Shown: positions 16,898 through 25,285 of the stretch, one piece after another
Numbering within the stretch: the first letter of the stretch is position 1
Layout of the letters: every line of letters starts with the position of its first letter
Assembly: GCF_000215105.1 (NCBI RefSeq)
Contig: NC_015588.1
Coordinates: 2,666,001 to 2,730,000, forward strand
DNA from: Isoptericola variabilis 225
GTDB taxonomy: Bacteria > Actinomycetota > Actinomycetes > Actinomycetales > Cellulomonadaceae
DNA length: 64,000 nucleotides
Direction: 5' to 3'
The notes under the pieces: model-generated
What the model was told of the DNA's origin: nothing
Seen by the model: the letters and a program-made list of their open reading frames with translations, nothing else
The model's database searches: none
Position numbers and translations under genes: made by a program

Positions 16898-18199
16898 GTG
16901 ACGACGTCGTCGATCACCACACCCGACCTGCCTGACGCACCCTCCGCTCCCCCGCGCCCCGACGGTCCCCTGGCCACGGCGCACGAGCAGCTCGCCACCG
17001 CCGTCGAGCACCTCGGCTACGACGAGGGCCTGCACCGCATGCTGGCCACCCCGCGCCGTGAGATCCACGTCGCGGTGCCGCTGCGGCGCGACAGCGGCGA
17101 GACGGTGCTCTTCCACGGCTTCCGCGTCCAGCACAACGTCTCGCGCGGGCCCGGCAAGGGCGGCCTGCGCTACCACCCGTCCGTCGACATCGACGAGGTC
17201 CGCGCCCTCGCGATGTGGATGACGTGGAAGTGCGGCGTCGTCGACCTGCCCTACGGCGGCGCCAAGGGCGGCGTCACCATCGACCCGCGCGAGTACTCGC
17301 TGTCGGAGCTCGAGCGCGTCACGCGCCGGTACACGTCCGAGATCATGCCGATGATAGGCCCCGACACCGACATCATGGCGCCCGACATGGGCACCGACTC
17401 CCAGACCATGGCCTGGGTCATGGACACCTACTCGGTCAACCGCGGCTACACGATCCCGGCCGTCGTGACCGGCAAGCCGCTCGCGGTGGGCGGGTCGCTC
17501 GGCCGCGGCACCGCGACGAGCGCGGGCATCGTCCACGTGACGGCCGCGGCGCTCGAGAAGGTCGGCGAGAAGCTCGACGGCGTGTCCGTCGCGGTCCAGG
17601 GCTTCGGCAAGGTCGGCTCCCACGCCGCCGCGATCTTCGCCGCGCGCGGCGCCCGCGTCGTCGCGGTCAGCGACCAGTACGGCGGCATCAAGGCCGACAC
17701 CGGGATCGACGTCGACCGGCTGTTCGCGCACGTCGCCGCGACCGGCTCGGTCGTCGGCTTCGACGGTGCCGACCCGATCTCCAACGCCGAGCTGCTCGCG
17801 CTCGACGTCGACGTGCTCGTCCCGGCGGCCGTCGAGGGCGTGCTCGACGAGGTCACGGCGAGCCAGGTGCGGGCGCGCTACGTCGTCGAGGGCGCCAACG
17901 GCCCGACGACGACCGCGGGCGACCGCATCCTCGCGAAGAACGGCGTGACCGTGGTGCCCGACGTGCTCGCGAACGCGGGCGGCGTCGTCGTCTCCTACTT
18001 CGAGTGGGTCCAGGCGAACCAGACGTACTGGTGGACCGAGCAGGAGATCGCCGAGAAGCTCGAGCACCGCATGACGACCGCCTACCACGAGGTGGCCGCG
18101 ATGGCGCGGAAGCACGGGGTCTCGCTGCGCGACGCCGCGCTCATCATCGGCGTCAAGCGCACCGCCGAGGCGCACGAGATCCGCGGCCTCTACCCCTGA
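16898..18199 (+). CDS. gdhA: glutamate dehydrogenase (Glu/Leu/Phe/Val dehydrogenase family)
   Basis: The 433-residue enzyme interconverts glutamate and 2-oxoglutarate plus ammonia. The substrate domain shows GKGGLRYHP (about 87-95) and LPYGGAKGGV (about 115-124, with the catalytic lysines). The nucleotide domain has VAVQGFGKVGSHAA. Its size fits the hexameric class I/short NAD type. GTG at 16898 has GGAGGA at 16889-16894, slightly close. The 250-base upstream region holds three partial direct repeats of GGTCA-like sequence (16720-16750), but no regulator site was identified with confidence. Confidence 0.93.
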   Translation: MTTSSITTPDLPDAPSAPPRPDGPLATAHEQLATAVEHLGYDEGLHRMLATPRREIHVAVPLRRDSGETVLFHGFRVQHNVSRGPGKGGLRYHPSVDIDEVRALAMWMTWKCGVVDLPYGGAKGGVTIDPREYSLSELERVTRRYTSEIMPMIGPDTDIMAPDMGTDSQTMAWVMDTYSVNRGYTIPAVVTGKPLAVGGSLGRGTATSAGIVHVTAAALEKVGEKLDGVSVAVQGFGKVGSHAAAIFAARGARVVAVSDQYGGIKADTGIDVDRLFAHVAATGSVVGFDGADPISNAELLALDVDVLVPAAVEGVLDEVTASQVRARYVVEGANGPTTTAGDRILAKNGVTVVPDVLANAGGVVVSYFEWVQANQTYWWTEQEIAEKLEHRMTTAYHEVAAMARKHGVSLRDAALIIGVKRTAEAHEIRGLYP

Positions 18200-18213
18200 T
18201 CCGTCCCTGATCC

Positions 18214-18257
18214 GTGTCAGAAGGCTGGTGGGCTCAGGCCCACCAGCCTTCTGACAC
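18214..18257. terminator. GTGTCAGAA-family stem-loop, copy 1
   Basis: A perfect 20-bp stem (18214-18233 with 18238-18257) and a TCAG loop lie 15 bases after the gdhA stop. The same stem recurs at 19469, 44621 and 47447. Here the downstream gene runs in the same direction, so it separates transcription units rather than serving a convergent pair. Confidence 0.9.
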
Positions 18258-18270
18258 GTACGCTGGCGCG

Positions 18271-18576
18271 ATGATCCTCGAGCACGCGCTCCTGCCCGTC
18301 CGCCCCGGTCACGAGGCCGCGTTCGAGGCGGCGCTCGTCGAGGCCCGGCCGCTCATCGAGGCGACGCCCGGCTTCGGCGGGCTGTGGCTGTCCCGGTCCG
18401 TCGAGTCGCCCTCGACCTACCTGCTGCTCGTCGAGTGGGAGTCCGTCGAGGCGCACACCGAGGGCTTCCGCGGCTCGGACCGGTACCCGCGCTGGCGCGA
18501 ACTGCTCCACCACTTCTACGAGCCGTTCCCGACGGTCGAGCACTTCGAGACCGTCGCCGCGTCGGTGGACGCGTGA
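18271..18576 (+). CDS. antibiotic-biosynthesis-monooxygenase-like (ABM) protein
   Basis: The 101-residue product has the alpha+beta dimeric barrel pattern of the ABM superfamily, with the strand LLLVEWESVEAHTEGFRG near 52-68 and a YEPFPTVEHF segment near the end. Such proteins are small cofactor-free monooxygenases or haem-degrading relatives; without further signature its substrate is unknown. It starts 13 bases after a terminator stem. Its stop overlaps the GTG of the methyltransferase (GTGA), so the two are translated together. Confidence 0.8.
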   Translation: MILEHALLPVRPGHEAAFEAALVEARPLIEATPGFGGLWLSRSVESPSTYLLLVEWESVEAHTEGFRGSDRYPRWRELLHHFYEPFPTVEHFETVAASVDA

Positions 18577-19454
18577 CGCTGCTCGACGACGTCGCCGCGC
18601 GCCTTCGGGCCGCCGGCTGCGTCTTCGCCGAGGAGGAGGCCGCGCTGCTGCTCGACGCCGACGGCGTCCGCGGCGGTCAGGCCGGCATGCTGGAGGAGTT
18701 CGTCGCCCGCCGCGTCGCCGGCGAGCCGCTCGAGCACGTGCTCGGCCGGGTCGAGTTCGCGGGGCGGCGCTGGTCGGTCGGGCCGGGCGTGTTCGTGCCG
18801 CGCCGGCGCACGGAGCTCATGGTGCGCACGGCGCTGGCAGAGGTGTCAGGCTCACGCGGCCGTATACCCCGGCGTGGGCCTGACAACTCGGCAGATGCGG
18901 TGGTCGTGGTGGACCTGTGCTGCGGCTGCGGTGCGGTCGGCGGGGCCGTCCTCCTCGGGCTGCGCTCGCACGTGCCCGACGGCGGTACCCCGGCCGGGCG
19001 GTCGCCGCGCGTCACGCTGCACGCGTCCGACGTGGACCCGGCCGCGACGGCGCACGCGCGCGCCAACCTCGAGCCGCTGGGCGCGACCGTCCGCACGGGC
19101 GACCTGCTCGAGCCCTTGCCGACCGAGCTCCGCGGCCGCGTCGACGTGCTGCTGTGCAACGCCCCGTACGTCCCGGCGGACGCGATCGCCACGATGCCGC
19201 CCGAGGCCCGCGACCACGAGCCACCGACGGCCCTCGACGGCGGCCCCGACGGCCTCCACGTCCTCCGCCGCGTCGTCGCCGCCGCGCCCGACTGGCTCCG
19301 CGCCGGCACGGGCAGGCTGCTCTTCGAGATCTCCCCCGGCCAGGCGGCCACGGCCGTCGCGCTCGCCGAGAGAGCGGGGCTTCGCCCCGCCGTCGTGCAC
19401 GACGAGGACGCGGACGGCCCCGGCGGCACCGTCGTCGTCGCGACCCTGCCCTGA
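18573..19454 (+). CDS. PrmC/HemK-related protein-glutamine N5 methyltransferase, putative
   Basis: The 293-residue protein has an N-terminal helical domain, a short PRRRTE motif (about 75-80), a SAM-binding DLCCGCGAVG (about 114-123) and a catalytic-type NAPY (about 193-196) where true PrmC has NPPY. NAPY is typical of an actinobacterial PrmC paralogue of unknown target. The protein is longer than usual (about 255-260). Residues about 91-106 are encoded by an imperfect TTGTCAGGCCCA palindrome (18842-18887), and a second insert near 134-142 by the TGCCCGACGGCGG element (18973-18993). Both lie in linkers, so the enzyme may still be active. GTG at 18573 overlaps the preceding stop. Confidence 0.83.
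   Translation: MTLLDDVAARLRAAGCVFAEEEAALLLDADGVRGGQAGMLEEFVARRVAGEPLEHVLGRVEFAGRRWSVGPGVFVPRRRTELMVRTALAEVSGSRGRIPRRGPDNSADAVVVVDLCCGCGAVGGAVLLGLRSHVPDGGTPAGRSPRVTLHASDVDPAATAHARANLEPLGATVRTGDLLEPLPTELRGRVDVLLCNAPYVPADAIATMPPEARDHEPPTALDGGPDGLHVLRRVVAAAPDWLRAGTGRLLFEISPGQAATAVALAERAGLRPAVVHDEDADGPGGTVVVATLP
18842..18887 (+). repeat. TTGTCAGGCCCA palindrome inside a coding region
   Basis: Imperfect 16-base arms (18842-18857 and 18872-18887) enclose a GTATACCCC-like loop, the same plan as the two intergenic copies at 15642-15752. It is translated in frame as a Gly/Arg/Pro-rich stretch in the methyltransferase. Confidence 0.75.
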
Positions 19455-19468
19455 ACCCGACGCCGAAC

Positions 19469-19512
19469 GTGTCAGAATCCTGGTGGGCCAGAGCCCACCA
19501 GGCTTCTGACAC
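19469..19512. terminator. GTGTCAGAA-family stem-loop, copy 2
   Basis: A 20-bp stem with one mismatch (19469-19488 with 19493-19512), 15 bases after the methyltransferase stop and 4 bases before the convergent hemQ stop. It can terminate both genes. Confidence 0.9.
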
Positions 19513-19516
19513 GCGG

Positions 19517-20278
19517 TCAGGCGACGGGCTGACGGTCCGCCCACTCCTGCAGCGTCACGCGCGGGCCGGTGAAGAACGGCACCTCCTCGCGCACGTGGCG
19601 GCGGGCCTCGGTGGCGCGCAGGTCGCGCATGAGGTCGACGATGCGGTGCAGCTCGTCGGCCTCGAACGCGAGCAGCCACTCGTAGTCCGACAGCGCGAAG
19701 GTCGCCATGGTGTTGGCGCGCACGTCCTTGTAGCCCGCCGCGGCCATGCCGTGGTCGCGCAGCATGGTGCGGCGCTCGGCGTCGGGCAGCAGGTACCACT
19801 CGTACGAGCGCACGAACGGGTACACGCACAGGTAGTCGCGCGGGCGCTCGCCCGCGAGGAAGGCCGGGACGTGGCCGCGGTTGAACTCGGCGGCGCGGTG
19901 CAGCGCGACGACGGACCACTCGGGCGCGAGCACCGAGCCGAGCCGCGACGCACGCAGCCGGCGGTACGCGCCCTGCACGGACTCGACCGTCGGCCCGTGC
20001 ACCCAGACCATGAGGTCGGCGTCGGCCCGCAGGCCCGCGACGTCGTAGACGCCGCGCACGACGACGTCGCCGGTGGCGCGCGCCGGGTCGCGGTCGGCCT
20101 CGGCCTGCCCGTCCCACAGCGCGGCCTCGGCCTCGGCCACGATCTCCGCGCGCTCGGCCTCGCCCACGGGCAGGGGCTCGGCGAGCGAGAACACCGACAC
20201 CATCGTGTAGCGGGTCGAGGCGTTGATGGCCTCGGCGTCGACGGCCTCGCCGGTGTCGCCGTGGACGTGCTCGCTCAT
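19517..20278 (-). CDS. hemQ: coproheme decarboxylase
   Basis: The 253-residue chlorite-dismutase-like protein makes haem b from coproheme, the last step of the Gram-positive haem route. Family patterns are seen at [12 protein letters not shown] (about 165-176, with the catalytic-type Tyr) and at [22 protein letters not shown], which holds the proximal histidine region. Start ATG at 20278 overlaps the stop of hemH, so both are translated together. A longer frame in the database-style track extends into hemH and is not real. Confidence 0.93.
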   Translation of the reverse strand: MSEHVHGDTGEAVDAEAINASTRYTMVSVFSLAEPLPVGEAERAEIVAEAEAALWDGQAEADRDPARATGDVVVRGVYDVAGLRADADLMVWVHGPTVESVQGAYRRLRASRLGSVLAPEWSVVALHRAAEFNRGHVPAFLAGERPRDYLCVYPFVRSYEWYLLPDAERRTMLRDHGMAAAGYKDVRANTMATFALSDYEWLLAFEADELHRIVDLMRDLRATEARRHVREEVPFFTGPRVTLQEWADRQPVA

Positions 20279-21417
20279 CGGTGCATGTCCTCGCTGCAGA
20301 GGGCCGGGATGCCGCTGGGCTCGCCGTGGCGGCGCAGGCAGCAGTCGGGCGGCGTGACGGACGGGAAGGCGGGCAGCGACCCCACGGTCGCCTCCTCCAC
20401 GGACTCGCCGCGCGCGAGCGCCGCGCGCTCGAGCAGCAGGTCCACGAGGCCGCGCACGAACTCGGGGCGCGTGCCGACGGTGCCCGCGCGGACCGCGGTC
20501 ATGCCGAGGTTCGCGGCGGTCTCCATCGCCTCGGTGTCGAGGTCGTAGGCGACCTCCATGTGGTCGGAGACGAACCCGATGGGCGACAGCACGACGTTGC
20601 GCAGGCCCTCGGCCGCACGCTGCTCGAGCAGGTCGTTGACGTCGGGCTCGAGCCAGGGCTGCGACGGCGGGCCCGAGCGCGAGCAGTACGCGAGCTCCCA
20701 CTGGACCGGGTGGCCGCGGCGCTCGGCGATCGCCTCGGCGACGACGGCGGCGACGTCGAGGTGCTGCTCGGAGTACGTCGCGTGCCCGACGCCGGAGGCC
20801 TCCTCCATCGTCGTGGGGATCGAGTGCGTGACGAACACGAGCCGCGCGTGCGCGGGCGAGCCGCCCTTGGCCTCGAGCTCGCGGTACGCGTCGAGCACGG
20901 CCTCGACGTTGGCCTGCACGAAGCCCGGGTGGTTGAAGTACGAGCGGATCTTGTCGAACTGGACGCCCGTCGAGCCGTCGGGGCCGAGCTGGCCGCGCTT
21001 GTCGAGCACGACGGCGAGGTCCTCGCGGTACTGGCGGCAGCCCGAGTACGAGGAGTACGCGGACGTCACGAGCGCGACGGCGCGCTTCGCCCCGAGCCGC
21101 TCGAGCTCGTCGATCGCGTCGTCGGTGTACGGCTCCCAGTTGCGGTTGCCCCACACGACCGGCAGGTCGATGCCCCGCTCGGCGAGCTCGGCCTCGATCG
21201 CGGCCTTGAGCGCGAGGTTCTGCTCGTTGATCGGGCTCTTGCCGCCGAACGCGTAGTAGTGCTCGCCGACCTCCTCGAGCCGCGAGTCCGGGATCCCCTT
21301 GCCGGCCGTCACGTTCCGGAGGAACGGGACCACGTCCTCCGGCTTGTTCGGGCCTCCGAAGGAGTACAGCAGCAGGGCGTCGTACGGGCGGGCGTCGGCC
21401 GCCGACTGGGGGGTCAT
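20275..21417 (-). CDS. hemH: coproporphyrin ferrochelatase
   Basis: The 380-residue enzyme inserts iron into coproporphyrin III. It shows the family start [11 protein letters not shown], a VTHSIPTTM motif holding the catalytic histidine and the [13 protein letters not shown] strand with the conserved glutamate. Cysteines at SGCRQY and in a C-terminal CC-x13-C group fit the [2Fe-2S] ferrochelatases known from Mycobacterium. ATG at 21417 is preferred: GGGGGA lies seven bases before it, whereas ATGs at 21423 and 21432 are too close to that site. It forms an operon with hemQ, overlapping by ATGA. Confidence 0.92.
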   Translation of the reverse strand: MTPQSAADARPYDALLLYSFGGPNKPEDVVPFLRNVTAGKGIPDSRLEEVGEHYYAFGGKSPINEQNLALKAAIEAELAERGIDLPVVWGNRNWEPYTDDAIDELERLGAKRAVALVTSAYSSYSGCRQYREDLAVVLDKRGQLGPDGSTGVQFDKIRSYFNHPGFVQANVEAVLDAYRELEAKGGSPAHARLVFVTHSIPTTMEEASGVGHATYSEQHLDVAAVVAEAIAERRGHPVQWELAYCSRSGPPSQPWLEPDVNDLLEQRAAEGLRNVVLSPIGFVSDHMEVAYDLDTEAMETAANLGMTAVRAGTVGTRPEFVRGLVDLLLERAALARGESVEEATVGSLPAFPSVTPPDCCLRRHGEPSGIPALCSEDMHR

Positions 21418-21532
21418 CGGCATGTCCCCCATCCTGTCATCCGCGCCCCCGCCCACACGCCGGAAACCTGGGCGGACGCGACGTGACGTTGAACGCACAC
21501 GCTGTCATCTCCCTCGGCAACGTCCTGAGGCG

Positions 21533-21610
21533 GGTCCGTCCGACGAGCCTACCGACGGCACGTCCGCCGGGTGCGCCCGCCGCGCCGTCGGTAGGCTCGA
21601 CGGACGGACC
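21533..21610. other. 27-bp stem-loop in the hemH / 21626 intergenic region
   Basis: Arms 21533-21559 and 21584-21610 pair over 27 positions with one mismatch, with a 24-base loop. The right arm ends one base before the ACGGAGGGGG ribosome site of the gene starting at 21626. It could be an operator for a dimeric repressor or a structured leader of that gene. It does not resemble the other hairpin families here. Confidence 0.75.
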
Positions 21611-21625
21611 ACGGAGGGGGGACGC

Positions 21626-23566
21626 GTGACGACGACGAGCGCACCGCCCGCCGCACGGCCGGCCGTGCCGACCGCCGTCGGGCACGTGCGCTCCGAGGCC
21701 GACGCCGCCGGGCTCGCCCGGCACCTGCAAGACCCGGGCCGGTCGTGGCCGGTCGTGGTCGTCTCGACGCCGCGCGACCGCGGTCACCCGTACGTCGACC
21801 CCGCGGCCGTGCTCGAGGAGGTGCGCGGCCTCGCCGAGGTCGTTGTGGTGCACGACGGCGACCCGTCGTGGGCCTTCTCGCACGCGATGCCCCCGGGCAC
21901 CCAGGTCTACGGCGGAGCGTCGCGCGTCTACCCCGTGGGGCTCGCGTGGGTGCACGACCTCGCCCGGTCCCACCTCTGGCTCGCCTACGACGACGTGCGC
22001 GGCGCGCAGGTGCGCGACCGGCTCGTGCAGGACGCGCTCACCGCCGCGGCCGCCGCGGGGCTCGCCGGGTCGTCGGCGTCGGACGCGCCCGCCGCGACGG
22101 TGACCGCCACCGTCCTGGGGACCGTCGGCGCCCGCGCGCTCGTGCAGACCGACGACGGCACGACCCTGCAGGTCGCCGAGGAGCTCACGCTGCCGGGCGT
22201 GCCGCTGTCCCGGCTGCTCGCGCGCGGCATGCGCGTGCGCGGCCGCCTCGACGCCGCGACCGGCCGGCTCGACGTGCGCGGCATGCTGCCCGACGCCGCG
22301 GCGCAGCTGCGGCGCGTGGCCGCGGCGTACCCGGTGGGCGCCGTCGTGCCCGCGCGGGTCGCGGCGGTCGCCGACGACGCCGTGACGCTCGAGCTGGCAC
22401 CCGCCGTGCGCGTGCGCGTCCATCGCGACCACGTGACGGGCAACGACCTCGACCTGCTCGGCGACCTGTTCAGCGTGGGCGAGGTCGTGCTCGCCCGGGT
22501 CGTCGAGGGCAGGCCCGTCCCGGGGCCGGCCGGACCGGTCGTGACGCCGGGCCTGCGGCTCGACGACGTCGACGACGCGCGCGACGAGCCGTTGCCGGCG
22601 CTCGCGCTGCTCGACGGCGGCCCGCCGTGGCTCGAGCCGCCCGTGCACGACGCCGCCGCGGACGACGGCGCGGGGTCGCCCGCCCCGGCGCCGGATCCCG
22701 AGCGCGCCTCGGTGCCGACGACCCCGCCGAACGCGGCCCCGCCGGCCGCGGCGCCGCCGGCCGCGGCGCCCGAGCGGCCGACGCCGGCCGTGCTCGCTCG
22801 GCGCGCGGCGTCCTCGGGCGCGGACTCCCCCGCCCCGGCGGCGCACGACACCGCGCCCGGCGGCGCACCGTCGTCGCGCAAGGGCGCGCTCAACCAGCTG
22901 CGCCTCAGCCTGGACGCCGCGCGGGCGCGCGCGGACGAGGCCGAGCGCGAGCTCGCCCGGCTGCGCACGGCGCACCGCGCGCTCGAGCTCGAGGTCGCCG
23001 GGCTGCGCGACCACGCGCAGGAGCTGCGCGCCCGTCTGGATGACCGCACGGCGCGCGTCGAGCAGCTCAAGACGAGGCTGCGCAAGGCGCAGAAGTCGGA
23101 GCGCGCGCTCGAGAGCCGGCTCGCCGAGGCGGGCGTCGAGGACGGGCCCCGGCGGCTCTTCGCCGACGCCGTCGAGCAGCTGCGCTACGACGTCCACCGC
23201 ACGTGGGCCGAGACGGTCCCCGCCGAGGAGAAGGCGCGCTACCCGCTCGGGCCCTACGCCGTGGGGCCGCAGTTCTGCGCGTCGCTCGCCGAGGTGGGGC
23301 GCGGGCTCGAGGACAAGGTGCTGCGGGCCGTGGTCCTCGTGCTCACGGGGCGCGCGCACGAGGTGCCGGGGCTCGAGCTGCACCGGCTGCGCCGCGGCGA
23401 GGGCGGGGGCGACCCGCACCTGGTGCGCGAGTCCGACGGCGCCGCGGCGTGGCGGCTCGCGCTGCAGGTCAACACCCCGCAGGCCCGGCGGCTGCACTAC
23501 TGGCGGCTGCCGAGCGGCGCCGTCGAGCTGTCCCGCGTCGTCCTGCACGACGACACGGAGCCGTGA
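21626..23566 (+). CDS. multidomain protein with OB/S1-like domains and coiled coil, function unknown
   Basis: The 646-residue product was not recognised as a whole. Residues 1-150 look like an alpha/beta domain (VVVVSTPRDRGHPYVD, then YGGASRVYPVG). About 150-215 and 225-300 are two beta-rich OB or S1-like modules, suggesting nucleic-acid binding. About 310-425 is a Pro/Ala-rich linker. About 425-505 is a heptad-patterned coiled coil (RARADEAERELARL). The last 135 residues form a compact domain ending LHYWRLPSGAVELSRV and HDD, vaguely like RelE-type toxins. GTG at 21626 has a strong GGAGGGGG site. A large stem-loop precedes it. Its role is unknown; an RNA-directed stress or defence function is conjecture. 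Confidence 0.75.
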   Translation: MTTTSAPPAARPAVPTAVGHVRSEADAAGLARHLQDPGRSWPVVVVSTPRDRGHPYVDPAAVLEEVRGLAEVVVVHDGDPSWAFSHAMPPGTQVYGGASRVYPVGLAWVHDLARSHLWLAYDDVRGAQVRDRLVQDALTAAAAAGLAGSSASDAPAATVTATVLGTVGARALVQTDDGTTLQVAEELTLPGVPLSRLLARGMRVRGRLDAATGRLDVRGMLPDAAAQLRRVAAAYPVGAVVPARVAAVADDAVTLELAPAVRVRVHRDHVTGNDLDLLGDLFSVGEVVLARVVEGRPVPGPAGPVVTPGLRLDDVDDARDEPLPALALLDGGPPWLEPPVHDAAADDGAGSPAPAPDPERASVPTTPPNAAPPAAAPPAAAPERPTPAVLARRAASSGADSPAPAAHDTAPGGAPSSRKGALNQLRLSLDAARARADEAERELARLRTAHRALELEVAGLRDHAQELRARLDDRTARVEQLKTRLRKAQKSERALESRLAEAGVEDGPRRLFADAVEQLRYDVHRTWAETVPAEEKARYPLGPYAVGPQFCASLAEVGRGLEDKVLRAVVLVLTGRAHEVPGLELHRLRRGEGGGDPHLVRESDGAAAWRLALQVNTPQARRLHYWRLPSGAVELSRVVLHDDTEP

Positions 23567-23572
23567 GCCGCG

Positions 23573-23986
23573 TCAGGCGGCGATGCCGTACGGGCCGCGG
23601 CCCTCGCGGCGCACGACCGCGCCGTCGGGCACGAGGCTGTCCGGAAGGATGCGCACGCCCGCCTCGACCGTGACGTCCGAGCCGAGCCGCGAGCCGTCCT
23701 CGACGCGCACCCGGGGCCCGAGCGTCGTGCGGGGGCCGACGTGCACGTTGCGGCCCACGACCGCGTCGTGACCCACGACCGCGTCCACGTCGACCCAGCT
23801 GCCCACGCCCACGCGGGCCCGGGCGCCGATCCTGGCGCCCTCCTCGACGTACGCGCCGGTCGCGAGCGTCGCGGTCTCGTCCACCTGGGCGCGCGGGGAC
23901 ACGAGGCCGCCGTCGGGCTGCCGGTGGTACACCACCGGACGCCCGAGGTCGTCCTCGAACTCCACACGTGCCTTGCGCCGCGCCAT
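23573..23986 (-). CDS. left-handed beta-helix (hexapeptide-repeat) protein
   Basis: The 137-residue product has a basic N-terminus and then repeated hexapeptides of the [LIV]-G-x4 kind from about residue 30 to 120 (for example ARIGARARVGVGSWVDVDAVVG), the fold of acyltransferases and gamma-carbonic anhydrases. No acyl-CoA or zinc-binding signature was found. ATG at 23986 is chosen because an AGGA site lies just upstream; the frame could reach 24115, but this stretch lacks coding pattern. Convergent to the gene ending at 23566 with six bases between the stops. Confidence 0.75.
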   Translation of the reverse strand: MARRKARVEFEDDLGRPVVYHRQPDGGLVSPRAQVDETATLATGAYVEEGARIGARARVGVGSWVDVDAVVGHDAVVGRNVHVGPRTTLGPRVRVEDGSRLGSDVTVEAGVRILPDSLVPDGAVVRREGRGPYGIAA

Positions 23987-24118
23987 GCGGTCCTCCGTCC
24001 TGCCTTTCGTGAGACTGCCGTTTCTTGGCGTGTCCTGGGGGAACGGCCTGGACCGCTCCCGGTGCTTGTGAAGAACAACGCAAGACGGGTCCAGGTTGTT
24101 CCTGGACCGCGGCAACGG

Positions 24119-25285
24119 TCAGGCGGGGCGGGCCGCCAGCACGAGGCCCGTGACCGACGTCGCGAGGTCGGTGAGGCGGGCAGCGGTGCGGCCGAGCAGG
24201 TCCTCGAGATCGATGGGGCCCGGCGCGATCGAGAACGCGGCCGCGATCCCGGCGGCGCGCGCCTGGGGTGCGGGCAGCAGCACCTGGCCTGCGAGCACGA
24301 CGACGGGCGGTCGCGCGGGCGACGCCGCCGCGAGCCGGGCCACGCCGTCGGCCACCTTGCCGCGCACTGACTGCGAGTCGAACGACCCCTCGCCCGTGAG
24401 CACGAGCGCCGCGTCCGCGAGCGCCGCGGGCAGGCCGACTGTCTCGGCGACGAGCGTCGCCCCGTGCTCGAGGCCCGCGCCGAGGACGGCGACCAGCGCG
24501 GCGGGCACGCCGCCGGCCGCACCCGCGCCGGGCAGCTCGTGCACGCGCACGCCGGTCTCGCGCTCGAGCAGGTTGGCCCAGCAGGTCAGGGCCTCGTCGA
24601 GGAACGCGACGTCGCCCGGCCGCGCGCCCTTCTGCGGCCCGAAGACGGCCGCGGCGCCCTGCTCTCCCACGAGCGGGTTGGTGACGTCGACGGCGACGCG
24701 CCACCGCACCTCGCGGGCGCGCGGGTGCAGACCGGACAGGTCGAGCGACGCGACGCGCGCGAGCCCCTCGCCGCCGTCGGGCACCTCGGCCCCGTCGGCG
24801 TCGAGCAGCCGCGCGCCGAGACCGGTGAGCAGGCCGGCGCCGCCGTCCGTGGACGCGGACCCGCCGAGGCACACGAGCACCTCCTCGACGCCGGCGTCGA
24901 GCACCGCGGCCGCGAGGTCGCCCGTGCCGCGCGTGTGGGCGCGCAGCGGCTGCAGGGTCCGGTCGGAGACGCGCGGGAGACCGCTCGCCTCGGCGAGCTC
25001 GACGACGCCGACGCGTCCGTCGGGCGACGCCGCCCACCGCGCCGTCGTCGGGCGGCCGATCGCGTCGACCGTCTCGACGGCGCGGACCTCGGTGCGCCAC
25101 GTGCTCAGCAGCGCGTCGAGCGTGCCCTCGCCGCCGTCCGCCATCGCGAGGCACGTGATCCGCGCGTCGGGCGCGGCGACGCGCACGCCGGCGCACACGG
25201 CGTCGGCCACCTCGCGCGCGCTGAGGCTGCCCTTGAAGGAGTCGGGGACGACGACGACGTGCGGGGCGGCTGCGGTGGCGGTCAC
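24119..25285 (-). CDS. glxK: glycerate kinase (GarK/GlxK family)
   Basis: The 388-residue enzyme phosphorylates D-glycerate. The family start VVVPDSFKGSLSA (about 10-22) and the MADGGEGT turn (about 47-54) are present, followed by a CLGGSASTDGGAG loop near 135 and an LTGEGSFDSQSV motif near 300. Size fits the family (370-390). GTG at 25285 overlaps the stop of the FMN-reductase gene. It probably shares a transcript with that gene and its MarR-type regulator. Confidence 0.9.
   Translation of the reverse strand: MTATAAAPHVVVVPDSFKGSLSAREVADAVCAGVRVAAPDARITCLAMADGGEGTLDALLSTWRTEVRAVETVDAIGRPTTARWAASPDGRVGVVELAEASGLPRVSDRTLQPLRAHTRGTGDLAAAVLDAGVEEVLVCLGGSASTDGGAGLLTGLGARLLDADGAEVPDGGEGLARVASLDLSGLHPRAREVRWRVAVDVTNPLVGEQGAAAVFGPQKGARPGDVAFLDEALTCWANLLERETGVRVHELPGAGAAGGVPAALVAVLGAGLEHGATLVAETVGLPAALADAALVLTGEGSFDSQSVRGKVADGVARLAAASPARPPVVVLAGQVLLPAPQARAAGIAAAFSIAPGPIDLEDLLGRTAARLTDLATSVTGLVLAARPA

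Noticed and set aside
24046..24118. Small gene between the hexapeptide protein and glycerate kinase
   Set aside because: No start with ribosome site and no coding pattern; only short inverted bits such as GTCCAGG/CCTGGAC.
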